Positions 35,477 through 43,430 of a DNA stretch of 64,000 nucleotides are shown piece after piece. Source of the DNA: Bacteroidales bacterium UBA6828 (lineage in GTDB: Bacteria; Bacteroidota; Bacteroidia; Bacteroidales; Paludibacteraceae); the NCBI GenBank assembly GCA_002452095.1, contig DKEG01000037.1, positions 1 to 64,000 on the forward strand, written 5' to 3'. The notes beneath the pieces were generated by a model, which was not told the origin of the DNA, did not search any database, and saw only the letters and a program-made list of their open reading frames with translations. The position numbers and the translations under genes are program-made. The number at the start of each line of letters is the position of its first letter. Position 1 is the stretch's first letter.

Positions 35477-36562
35477 ATGTTACACTCCAAACTGACCGCC
35501 GAGCAGATTACACAAGCACATACGCTGATAAATTATGCCAACCGTATCGTTATCCTGACCCACCTGTCGCCCGATGGTGATGCGATGGGCAGCAGTCTGG
35601 GTATGCGCCATTACTTGGAGCAAATCGGCAAAACGGAAGTGCGTGTGATTGTGCCGAATGCTTTCCCGTCGTTTCTCAAATGGATGCCGGGGGCGAAAGA
35701 AGTGCTGCTTTATGATGCGCAGAAAGCGGAAGCAGATACCTGTTTGGAAAATGCGGAACTTGTCATTTGCTCCGATTTCAACGAGCCGAAGCGCATTGGT
35801 TCGCTTGGTGACAAGTTGGTATCACTTACCTGCCCGAAGATAATGATCGACCATCATTTGCACCCAGCCGATTTTGTAGATGTGGCGATGTCGTATCCTG
35901 ACAGTGCATCGGCGTCGGAACTGGTGTACAGGTTTATCTATCAGTCGATGAATGCGGGCGAATGTGCCTTTCCGATAGAGCAACTGAATGTGGATGCCGC
36001 CACTTGTCTCTATACGGGTATGATGACCGATACGGGCAATTTTTCGTTCAACTCCAACCACCCTGAGATGTATGAGATAGTCGGGCAGATGGTGTCGCTC
36101 GGGGTGAACAAGGACGCGGTATATAATAATGTGTTCAACAACTACAGCGTTGACCGTATGCGGCTGATGGGTTACTGCCTGTATCAGAAAATGCGTATCT
36201 ATCCGGAGTATCATACGGCACTTATCTACCTGAGCCGCAAGGAGTTGTACCGCTTCAATTTTCAGTCGGGCGATGCGGAAGGTATTGTGAATCTGCCACT
36301 ACAGATAGGCGATGTATATTATTCGTGCTTTATGCGCGAGGATAAAGCCACGGCTTTTGAACGGGAGCAGCACGGGGGGGAGAAAACGAAAGTCAAGATT
36401 TCGCTCCGTTCGCAGGGGGACAGACCCGTAAATGTCTTTGCCAACGAGATTTTCAATGGCGGCGGGCATGCCAACGCCTCGGGCGGCGAGTACTACGGCG
36501 CACTACCCAAGGCTGTGGAGCGTTTTCTGCACAACTACGAGCATTATTTCAAAAAGGACTGA
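35477..36562 (+). CDS. NrnA-type DHH phosphoesterase (oligoribonuclease / pAp phosphatase)
   Basis: 361 residues from the ATG at 35477, just after the promoter; longer upstream frames would start inside the neighbouring gene. DHH superfamily: LSPDGDAMGSS supplies the first metal-binding aspartates, MIDHHLHP is the DHH motif, and NGGGHANASGG is the DHHA1 glycine-rich loop. Homologues degrade very short RNAs and pAp, the by-product of sulfate assimilation. Which activity dominates cannot be read from sequence. Its stop overlaps the start of the Fic gene. Confidence 0.92.
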   Translation: MLHSKLTAEQITQAHTLINYANRIVILTHLSPDGDAMGSSLGMRHYLEQIGKTEVRVIVPNAFPSFLKWMPGAKEVLLYDAQKAEADTCLENAELVICSDFNEPKRIGSLGDKLVSLTCPKIMIDHHLHPADFVDVAMSYPDSASASELVYRFIYQSMNAGECAFPIEQLNVDAATCLYTGMMTDTGNFSFNSNHPEMYEIVGQMVSLGVNKDAVYNNVFNNYSVDRMRLMGYCLYQKMRIYPEYHTALIYLSRKELYRFNFQSGDAEGIVNLPLQIGDVYYSCFMREDKATAFEREQHGGEKTKVKISLRSQGDRPVNVFANEIFNGGGHANASGGEYYGALPKAVERFLHNYEHYFKKD

Positions 36563-37287
36563 TGATGGAGAATGGTTTGCTTTCCGCTCTACGTGAGCAA
36601 AAAGAGATGCAACTGCGCGGCAGTATCTACCACCGCACGCAGATTGATTTTACCTACAATTCCAATCATATCGAGGGCAGCAGGTTGACCAAAGAGCAGA
36701 CCCGCTATATATTCGAAACCAATACGTTGGGAATCACCGGTGAGTGTACACGTGTGGATGATATTATCGAGACGGTAAACCATTTCCGGTGTATTGATTA
36801 TGTGATAGACCACGCCACAGAACCGCTTTCGGAGACGCATATCAAGCAACTGCATTCGATTCTGAAAACCGGTACATCCGACAGTCGCAAAGCATGGTTT
36901 GCCGTGGGTGAATACAAGCGTTTGCCCAATGAGGTCGGAGGTGAAGAAACAACCGATCCCGCAGAGGTGTCCCCGCAGATGCAAGAACTGCTCAAGCAAT
37001 TTAATGCGATTGTGTGCCCCGAGTTGGATGATATACTGGATTTCCACGTTCAATTCGAGCGGATTCATCCTTTTCAGGACGGGAACGGGCGTGTGGGACG
37101 GCTGTTGATGTTCTGGCAATGTCTGCAAACGGGCATTGTGCCGTTTGTTATTACTGAGGACTTGCGCCTATTCTATTATCGCGGTTTGCAAAATTGGGGG
37201 CAAACCAACGGTTTCCTGCGTGATACGTGTCTCACAGCCCAAGACAACTATATTGTCTTGTTGGATTATTTCAAGATCCAACATTAA
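36562..37287 (+). CDS. Fic-domain protein with N-terminal inhibitory motif
   Basis: 241 residues; ATG at 36562 overlaps the preceding stop (TGATG). The Fic core has HPFQDGNGRVGR at 169-180, with the catalytic His, the anion-binding loop and Arg. The N-terminal helix carries SNHIEG at 34-39, which fits the (S/T)xxxE(G/N) inhibitory motif, so this is a class II Fic protein that can block its own active site. Such enzymes usually transfer AMP to a target protein. The gene sits behind nrnA-like DHH with coupled translation. The target is unknown. Confidence 0.9.
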   Translation: MMENGLLSALREQKEMQLRGSIYHRTQIDFTYNSNHIEGSRLTKEQTRYIFETNTLGITGECTRVDDIIETVNHFRCIDYVIDHATEPLSETHIKQLHSILKTGTSDSRKAWFAVGEYKRLPNEVGGEETTDPAEVSPQMQELLKQFNAIVCPELDDILDFHVQFERIHPFQDGNGRVGRLLMFWQCLQTGIVPFVITEDLRLFYYRGLQNWGQTNGFLRDTCLTAQDNYIVLLDYFKIQH

Positions 37288-37377
37288 ATAGTTTGTTTGA
37301 GTCCGATTTTGGCAGGGTGATAAAACAACTTTCCCCCAAAAAATCATATATGACAATTGCCAAGCAATCCGATTAGG

Positions 37378-38778
37378 TTATGGAATAAGTATTTTCTCCG
37401 TCTTTCCGTTGTGCCGATATAGATAAATACCGCTTGGTAAATTCTCTATATTGTTGGCAACAATATGCCCTAACAAATCAAATACAATGGTTGTTTGGTC
37501 ATCCTCAAAAGAAGATATGGCATGGGTTGGTGTAGGGAAATAGTGAAATTGAGCATCCAAGAATGCCAACCGCTCTACCAGCCAGTTGTGTATGTATGCT
37601 TGTTCGGACGGGATATTGATTTCTATGCCATTATGCTGGTTCCAAAGCCTGCTCTCTATGGTGTCCATACCGGTCTCTTGATACAATGTAAAGTATCTGG
37701 CGCACAGACTATCCAAATGCGCTATGCGAAATGAGGTTTGCCGAAGATTTGCCCAACGTTGTTCTAATGAATCGGAGAAAAAGGGATAACATTCATAGAG
37801 GCGTTTTATCAGATTGTTGCTGATGAGATAATCCGGCTTTTCGGGTTTCGAGTTATACATACGCCCCCACGAGTGATCGGTATCCCATAGGCTGATTGTG
37901 GCTTTTTTGCTTTTGGAGATATTGTAAAACGACCAATAGTTGTTTTTGCCGGCGTTATCACGTAGCGAAAGGAGTTCAACCAATAGGATATAGTTGGAAT
38001 AGGTTGGTATATCAATATATTCGGCTATGCTGTCCGCAAATTGTGTTGCACTGCTGTGGCAGATAAACTGCAATAAATCCAATAGAGGTTGCCATGTAAC
38101 GGGTTCCCCGTCCTCTGCATCGGGATACTGTATCTCCCAACCATCCCATTTATATTCAGAATTGGTGGGATATGGAGAGGGGATACTTGTAAAATTAACA
38201 GAATTGCTCCACGAAGTGGTCTTGTATAAAACGCCTCGTATTCCGTTCTTATTACTGTATTTCTTTAGTTTCAGTTGTTTGCGGTCTATTCTTTCTTGCA
38301 GGCAATAGATGCCCATTTCAGCACTGTCCAAACAGACGGAAACCATTTGCCCGTTGTAGGTGTTTTGTGCTTCCGGCTCTTCGTCCGCATACCAAAGCGG
38401 TGGTGCAATCTCTTTCCAGAGATCCATAGTAACCCTGTTGCGCATACGGGCTTTATCTGTTGCCATTGCATCTAAAATCCAATAATTATCTTTGCGCATT
38501 CCTAAGAAAGAGAAGTCTTGTTCCCCCCCTATTTCTGAAAATAGTTTAATAGCAAATGATGGCTTATCGTATCTCAATGACGTGGCACCCCTACGCCGTA
38601 TCTGAATAGGAAACTGCATTGTATCGCCATCTACAAACATCAAGTGTCCTGTTGTCCAAGTAGTTGTCAGTACGGAATCTTTGCGGATAATCACTTTGGG
38701 CATATTTTTCCCCGTGGCATTTAGTCCGAATAATGTAAGCAGCAGAATTGAAATGAACAGGTGTTTCATTGTTTTCAT
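37378..38778 (-). CDS. CotH-kinase-family secreted protein with a degenerate T9SS-like tail
   Basis: 466 residues. Signal peptide, then IQIRRRGATSLRYDKPSFAIKLF, FSFLGMRKDNYWILDAMATDKARMRNRV, GIYCLQERIDRKQLKL and ISLWDTDHSWGRMY, the ordered landmarks of the CotH protein-kinase family. The C-terminus (about 435-466) reads VFDLLGHIVANNIENLPSGIYLYRHNGKTEKILIP. That resembles the last two strands of a type A sorting domain but lacks the YPNP start, so export by T9SS is likely though not certain. It faces the Fic gene tail to tail. Substrate unknown. Confidence 0.85.
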   Translation of the reverse strand: MKTMKHLFISILLLTLFGLNATGKNMPKVIIRKDSVLTTTWTTGHLMFVDGDTMQFPIQIRRRGATSLRYDKPSFAIKLFSEIGGEQDFSFLGMRKDNYWILDAMATDKARMRNRVTMDLWKEIAPPLWYADEEPEAQNTYNGQMVSVCLDSAEMGIYCLQERIDRKQLKLKKYSNKNGIRGVLYKTTSWSNSVNFTSIPSPYPTNSEYKWDGWEIQYPDAEDGEPVTWQPLLDLLQFICHSSATQFADSIAEYIDIPTYSNYILLVELLSLRDNAGKNNYWSFYNISKSKKATISLWDTDHSWGRMYNSKPEKPDYLISNNLIKRLYECYPFFSDSLEQRWANLRQTSFRIAHLDSLCARYFTLYQETGMDTIESRLWNQHNGIEINIPSEQAYIHNWLVERLAFLDAQFHYFPTPTHAISSFEDDQTTIVFDLLGHIVANNIENLPSGIYLYRHNGKTEKILIP

Positions 38779-38807
38779 TACAGAATATAAAAGAAATGAT
38801 TAGACTG

Positions 38808-38839
38808 CAAAATTAGTAAAAAAATTATGACATAGACAA
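38808..38839 (-). promoter_or_regulatory. Promoter for the CotH-family gene
   Basis: On the minus strand TTG (38839-38837) and TAATTTTG (38815-38808), spacing 21 bp. Confidence 0.6.
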
Positions 38840-38862
38840 CCTTAATCGGAGAAAAAACGACC

Positions 38863-38894
38863 TTTGCGTATATCAAAAAAAAAGCGTATCTTTG
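38863..38894 (+). promoter_or_regulatory. Promoter for the CoA-transferase gene
   Basis: TTTG at 38863-38866 and TATCTTTG at 38887-38894 with 20 bp between. Confidence 0.75.
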
Positions 38895-38961
38895 CAAGCG
38901 TTTTGAGAAACGCATAAGTCTCTATTTGAACATACAGATAATTGCTTAAAAACACAATATC

Positions 38962-40458
38962 ATGGCACTTCCATTTATGTCAGCCGAAGAGGCTGCGCTT
39001 CTTGTTCCTAACGGTGCGGTAGTAGGTATGGGCGGATTTACACCCGCAGGCGCACCGAAAGATGTTCCTACCGCTATTGCGCACCGTGCAGAAGCCTTCC
39101 ATGTAGAAGGCAAACCCTATAAGATAGGTGTCTATACCGGTGCCTCCACAGGCGACAGTTGCGACGGCGCATTGGCTCGCGCACACGCTATCGATTTCCG
39201 TACGCCCTATCAGGGCAACAAAGACCTGCGTGCCGAGTTGAACGCACAGGGCGCACACTATTTCGATATGCACCTGAGCGAACTGGCACAGGATCTGCGC
39301 TACGGTTTTATGAAGCGTCCGGATTTCGCTATCATCGAGGCGTGCTACGTGGACGAAGAGGGCGTGATCGTACCGACAGCCGGTGTGGGTAATATGCTTA
39401 CATTCTGCGAGTTGGCACCGAAGATAATCGTAGAACTCAACGAGGCGATGCCTGCTACGATGCGCGGTCTGCACGATTTGTATGAGCCGCTTGACCCGCC
39501 CCAACGCCGCGAGATACCTGTTTACAAGCCGTCAGACCGCATCGGAAAAGACCATATCCGGGTGGACCCGAAGAAGATTGTGGCAGTAGTGAAGACCAAT
39601 CGTCCCAACGAGGTGGGCAAGTTCTCACCCTTGGATGAGACCACGGCAAAGATCGGTGCCAACGTGGCATTGTTCCTCGAGCAGGAGATGAAGGCAGGGC
39701 GTATCCCGTCGTCGTTCCTGCCTATCCAGTCGGGCGTGGGCAATATCGCCAATGCCGTGCTGGGTGCATTGGGCGAGAACAAGCATATCCCGCCGTTTGA
39801 GATGTACACCGAGGTGATACAGGACTCGGTGGTAGGCTTGATGAAAGAGGGACGTGTGAAGTTCGCCAGCGGCTGCTCGCTGACTATCGGTGCGGACAAG
39901 TTGCAAGACATCATTGACCATATCGATTTCTTCCGCGACAAGATTGTGCTTCGTCCGCAGGAGATAAGCAACAACCCCGAGGTGGCACGCCGCCTGGGTC
40001 TGATCACCATCAATACGGCATTGGAGGCTGACATCTACGGCAATATCAACTCGACGCACGTGTGCGGCACGAAGATGATGAATGGTATCGGCGGCAGCGG
40101 GGACTTCACCCGCAATGCATACATTAGTATCTACACCACACCTTCGACAGCCAAGGGCGGTTGTATCTCGGCTTTTGTGCCGATGGTCAGCCATCTCGAC
40201 CACAGCGAGCATAGCGTGAAAGTGATTATTACGGAGCACGGTATCGCCGACTTGCGCGGCAAGAGCCCTATCCAACGTGCGCATGAGATTATCAACAACT
40301 GCGTTGACCCGCAATATCGTCCGATGCTCAACGAGTATCTCGCTATGTCAAAGACGGCACACACGCCGCATACGCTTAGTTGCGCACTGGCTATGCACGA
40401 GGAGTTCCTCAAGAGCGGCGACATGCGAAATACCAAGTGGGAAAACTACCTGCGCTGA
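38962..40458 (+). CDS. Acetyl-CoA hydrolase/transferase family (succinate CoA-transferase)
   Basis: 498 residues. Class I CoA-transferase fold: N-terminal GAVVGMGGFTPAGAPKDVP, the middle IPSSFLPIQSGVGNIANAVLGAL, and the catalytic glutamate E284 in MYTEVIQDS. The C-terminal half has GGSGDFTRNAYISI and VIITEHGIADLRGKSP. These features fit the succinyl-CoA:acetate CoA-transferase branch. In Bacteroidales it would serve acetate or propionate formation, though acetyl-CoA hydrolysis or other acyl acceptors are possible. It has its own promoter and a strong terminator, so it is monocistronic. Confidence 0.9.
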   Translation: MALPFMSAEEAALLVPNGAVVGMGGFTPAGAPKDVPTAIAHRAEAFHVEGKPYKIGVYTGASTGDSCDGALARAHAIDFRTPYQGNKDLRAELNAQGAHYFDMHLSELAQDLRYGFMKRPDFAIIEACYVDEEGVIVPTAGVGNMLTFCELAPKIIVELNEAMPATMRGLHDLYEPLDPPQRREIPVYKPSDRIGKDHIRVDPKKIVAVVKTNRPNEVGKFSPLDETTAKIGANVALFLEQEMKAGRIPSSFLPIQSGVGNIANAVLGALGENKHIPPFEMYTEVIQDSVVGLMKEGRVKFASGCSLTIGADKLQDIIDHIDFFRDKIVLRPQEISNNPEVARRLGLITINTALEADIYGNINSTHVCGTKMMNGIGGSGDFTRNAYISIYTTPSTAKGGCISAFVPMVSHLDHSEHSVKVIITEHGIADLRGKSPIQRAHEIINNCVDPQYRPMLNEYLAMSKTAHTPHTLSCALAMHEEFLKSGDMRNTKWENYLR

Positions 40459-40477
40459 TTCTGTAAATACATTATAA

Positions 40478-40518
40478 TACAAAAGGTCGCCCGACATAGT
40501 GTTGAGCGACCTTTTGTA
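40478..40518. terminator. Terminator of the CoA-transferase gene (likely bidirectional)
   Basis: TACAAAAGGTCGC pairs with GCGACCTTTTGTA. A/T-rich arms on both sides suit two converging genes. Confidence 0.87.
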
Positions 40519-40559
40519 TATCGGATAATGTTCTGTTTTGCCTGTACTCGGTTTTGTTA

Positions 40560-40592
40560 TAGGATGCGCTTAGGATGCGCTTAGGATAGATA
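40560..40592. repeat. 11-bp tandem array (three units)
   Basis: TAGGATGCGCT, TAGGATGCGCT and TAGGATAGATA lie between two converging genes. The GGAT core keeps the same phase as the other 11-bp arrays. Confidence 0.75.
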
Positions 40593-40630
40593 TAGATTGG
40601 TATTGCCTGTCTTGGAAAAATACAACATTT

Positions 40631-41098
40631 CTACCGGTCGCTTTGCAGTTGCTCCAACAGCCCCTTGCACCCCTCATAGATGTCCTGATAGGCGGTCTCG
40701 AAATCACCCGTGTACCACGGGTCGGCTACATCGCGGTTGAGCAAGCGTCGTATCTTCGGTTGCGGCAGGGCGGCATCTTGGTCAACTAAATTGCCGCCTA
40801 ATACGCGCCGCAGGTTGCGGATATTGTAGGTTTCCATACAGAGGATGAGGTCGAACCGGTCGTAATCGTTGCAGGTGATCTGCCGGGCGGAATGGGGGAG
40901 AACCGGTATCCCATGGCTCTGCAGGCAGCGGCGGGCAGGGGGGTAGATACCGTTGCCGATCTCCTCGGTGGAGGTGGCGCAGGAGTCAATCTCCAGCAGG
41001 TGCGACACGCCTGCTTCGTCGGCAAGGTGCCGCATAATCATTTCCGCCATCACACTGCGGCAGATATTACCGTGGCAAACAAAAAGTATTCGTTCCAA
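40631..41098 (-). CDS. Low-molecular-weight protein-tyrosine phosphatase
   Basis: 155 residues. The P-loop C-x5-R is VCHGNICRS with Cys8 and Arg14, and the general-acid loop is ADPWYTGDF. These are the two hallmarks of the LMW-PTP family, used in bacteria to control capsule export and tyrosine kinases or arsenate-type stress. The start codon appears to be TTG, since an in-frame stop lies right before it and no ATG fits before the P-loop. It follows clpX after a terminator, and converges with the CoA-transferase gene. Confidence 0.92.
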   Translation of the reverse strand: MERILFVCHGNICRSVMAEMIMRHLADEAGVSHLLEIDSCATSTEEIGNGIYPPARRCLQSHGIPVLPHSARQITCNDYDRFDLILCMETYNIRNLRRVLGGNLVDQDAALPQPKIRRLLNRDVADPWYTGDFETAYQDIYEGCKGLLEQLQSDR

Positions 41099-41124
41099 TT
41101 AACAAGTAATAATTAACAATTAAT
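41097..41124. repeat. Heptamer tandem array
   Basis: AATTAAC, AAGTAAT, AATTAAC and AATTAAT abut the TTG start of the phosphatase gene. Confidence 0.7.
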
Positions 41125-41136
41125 ATGCAGAGATAC

Positions 41137-41170
41137 AAAAAGTGTGAGAACCCGTTGTCCCACACTTTCT
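41137..41170 (-). terminator. Terminator of clpX
   Basis: On the minus strand AAAGTGTG pairs with CACACTTT and runs into a short T stretch. Confidence 0.7.
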
Positions 41171-41189
41171 ATTATTCTATCCTTCTATA

Positions 41190-42446
41190 TCAGAGTGCAT
41201 TTTGCAGGCGGTATAGGTCGGCACGCTCGATACGTTCCTTGGCATAGTCGCGCGTAACCTCAAAGGTGCTTTTGCTCTTTTTGCCTTTCTGCTGCGAGGG
41301 CAGGTCGTACATCACGTCCATCATCACGGTCTCCATCAGTCCGCGCAGACCGCGTGCGCCGAGGCGGTATTCGAGTGCCTTGTCCACAATATAATCCAGC
41401 ATATCGGGTGCGAAAGTCAGTTGTACGCCGTCCATTGCCAGCAGTTTCTGATACTGCTTGGTGAGCGCATTCTTCGGTTCGGTGAGGATATTGCGCAGGG
41501 CGGTCTTGTCCAACGGCTTGAGATAGGTCAGGATAGGCAGACGACCGATAATCTCGGGTATCAGTCCGAATGACTTGAGGTCTTGCGGGGCAATGTACTG
41601 CAAGAGGTCGTTCTTGTCAATGGCGCGGGCTTTCTGCTGTGCGTCAAAGCCGACCACCTGCGTGTTCATACGCTGTGCAATCTTCCGCTCGATGCCGTCG
41701 AATGCGCCGCCGCAGATAAAGAGGATATTGCGCGTGTCCACGTGGATAAACTCCTGCTCGGGGTGCTTTCGCCCGCCTTGGGGCGGTACATTTACCACAG
41801 AGCCTTCCAGCAGTTTGAGCAATCCTTGTTGTACTCCCTCGCCCGACACATCGCGCGTGATACTCGGGTTCTCGCTCTTGCGGGCAATCTTGTCGATTTC
41901 ATCGATAAAGACGATACCCCGCTCGGCTTTCTTCAGGTCGTAGTCGGCGTCCTGCAGCAGGCGCACTAAGAGCGATTCCACATCTTCCCCCACGTAACCC
42001 GCTTCGGTCAGCGCGGTGGCATCGACAATGGCAAACGGCACTTTCAGCAGTTTGGCAATCGTGCGGGCGAGCAGGGTCTTTCCCGTACCCGTCGAGCCGA
42101 CCAGCAGTATGTTGCTTTTCTCTATCTCCACACCGTTGTCCTCGCGGGGCTGGAGGATACGTTTGTAGTGGTTGTAAACCGCCACGGAGAGGTATTTCTT
42201 CGCCTCGTCCTGCCCGATAACGTATTCGTCAAGAAACGCTTTTATCTCTGCGGGTTTGGGCAACTGTGCCAAATCCAGTCCTTCGATGGGTGCCGAAGAC
42301 TGCGGTGCAATACCCATCTGCATAATCAGTTTGTGTCCTGCTTCGATACAATCCGGGCAGATCAGACTCCCGTCCTCGCCGCGGAACATATTGTGCATTT
42401 CGCGTCCGCAGAAACTGCAGACATCTTTCGTTGTTTTCTTTGCCAT
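41190..42446 (-). CDS. clpX: ClpX, ATPase and substrate-recognition subunit of ClpXP
   Basis: 418 residues, full length. N-terminal zinc-binding domain with Cys10, Cys13, Cys30 and Cys33. AAA+ module with Walker A GSTGTGKT at 117-124, Walker B IVFIDEIDKIA, and GRLPILTYL in the C-terminal small domain. The IGF-type loop that docks ClpP is represented near GFDAQQKA. It unfolds tagged proteins and feeds them to ClpP. It starts 6 nt after clpP ends, in the same operon. Confidence 0.97.
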   Translation of the reverse strand: MAKKTTKDVCSFCGREMHNMFRGEDGSLICPDCIEAGHKLIMQMGIAPQSSAPIEGLDLAQLPKPAEIKAFLDEYVIGQDEAKKYLSVAVYNHYKRILQPREDNGVEIEKSNILLVGSTGTGKTLLARTIAKLLKVPFAIVDATALTEAGYVGEDVESLLVRLLQDADYDLKKAERGIVFIDEIDKIARKSENPSITRDVSGEGVQQGLLKLLEGSVVNVPPQGGRKHPEQEFIHVDTRNILFICGGAFDGIERKIAQRMNTQVVGFDAQQKARAIDKNDLLQYIAPQDLKSFGLIPEIIGRLPILTYLKPLDKTALRNILTEPKNALTKQYQKLLAMDGVQLTFAPDMLDYIVDKALEYRLGARGLRGLMETVMMDVMYDLPSQQKGKKSKSTFEVTRDYAKERIERADLYRLQNAL

Positions 42447-42452
42447 TTCTGC

Positions 42453-43145
42453 TTATTTCGCCTCCGTTTTGGCACCTTTGCGGGTGTGGATTGTGTCGAT
42501 CATACCATAGTCGAGTGCCTCTTGGGCGGTCATCCAGTAGTCGCGGTCAGCGTCTCGGCGAATCTTGGCTATCGTCTGTCCCGAGTGGTCGGAGATGATC
42601 TGATAGAGTTCTTCTTTCAGTTTGAGTATCTCTTTGGCGGTGATTTCGATGTCCGAAGCCTGCCCCTGGATACCGCCGAGCGGCTGGTGAATCATCACAC
42701 GCGAGTGGGGCAGGGCGGCACGCATACCCTTCTCGCCTGCTACGAGCAGTACGGCACCCATTGATGCTGCCATACCCGTACAGATAGTAGCCACCTTGCT
42801 GGCAACGAACTGCATCGTGTCGTAGATACCCAGTCCAGCATAGACCGACCCGCCCGGGGTGTTGAGGTAGATATGTATATCGCGCTCCGAATCCACCGAG
42901 TCCAGATACAGCAACTGGGCTTGTATCACATTGGCGGTATAGTCGTTCACCTCCGTTCCGAGGAAGATGATACGGTCCATCATCAGACGCGAGAAAACGT
43001 CCATCTGGGTTACGTTCAACTGTCGTTCCTCAAGAATCGACGGGGATATATATGCTTCTGCGCGGACAGCACTTTGGCTCATTACGTTCTCTACATGCAT
43101 GGAATTCAGTCCCTGCGAAGTGGCAAATTTGAGAAAATCATTCAT
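42453..43145 (-). CDS. clpP: ATP-dependent Clp protease proteolytic subunit ClpP
   Basis: 230 residues. The catalytic triad is visible: Ser128 in GMAASMGA, His153 in SRVMIHQPLGG, and Asp202 in DADRDYWM (49 residues after the His, as in E. coli). The N-terminal ~30 residues are probably a processed propeptide. It forms the tetradecameric barrel that works with ClpX, encoded next. It has a clear promoter upstream. Confidence 0.97.
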   Translation of the reverse strand: MNDFLKFATSQGLNSMHVENVMSQSAVRAEAYISPSILEERQLNVTQMDVFSRLMMDRIIFLGTEVNDYTANVIQAQLLYLDSVDSERDIHIYLNTPGGSVYAGLGIYDTMQFVASKVATICTGMAASMGAVLLVAGEKGMRAALPHSRVMIHQPLGGIQGQASDIEITAKEILKLKEELYQIISDHSGQTIAKIRRDADRDYWMTAQEALDYGMIDTIHTRKGAKTEAK

Positions 43146-43190
43146 AGTGTTTTATATCTGTTGTTTATATCTGTTATTCAATTTATAGTG

Positions 43191-43222
43191 CAAAGATACG
43201 ATTTCTTTTTGGACTACGCAAA
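43191..43222 (-). promoter_or_regulatory. Promoter for clpP-clpX
   Basis: On the minus strand TTTG (43222-43219) and TATCTTTG (43198-43191), 20 bp apart. Confidence 0.75.
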
Positions 43223-43225
43223 TGC

Positions 43226-43253
43226 AATTAAGAATTAACAATTAACAATTAAC
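43226..43253. repeat. Heptamer tandem array
   Basis: AATTAAG followed by AATTAAC three times, just upstream of the clpP promoter. Confidence 0.8.
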
Positions 43254-43292
43254 ATACATAGCGGGGTGCAGGAGTGTTTCTTATATATAGAA

Positions 43293-43314
43293 AGGTGGAT
43301 ATAAGGAGGATAGG
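43293..43314. repeat. Two 11-bp units
   Basis: AGGTGGATATA and AGGAGGATAGG, of the same family as the array at 5438. Confidence 0.5.
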
Positions 43315-43326
43315 ATGTTTGTGCAT

Positions 43327-43372
43327 AAAAAAGAGACTGCCTGACAAGTGTAGGCAGTCTCTTTTATTTTGA
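43327..43372 (-). terminator. Terminator of the DUF4270 gene
   Basis: GAGACTGCCT pairs with AGGCAGTCTC, with six A on the plus strand giving a U-run on the minus-strand transcript. It shares its stem with the terminator at 12827. Confidence 0.8.
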
Positions 43373-43430
43373 AGAATAGGCTTTCTTTATGGCTTGTCAG
43401 ACAGCCATGGAAAATTTTATCATTCTATCA

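Noticed and set aside
41735..41748. parS-like palindrome TCCACGTGGA inside clpX
   Set aside because: Only the 10-bp core is symmetrical, it lies in coding sequence and far from parAB, and it departs from the TGTTTCACGTGAAACA-type consensus.
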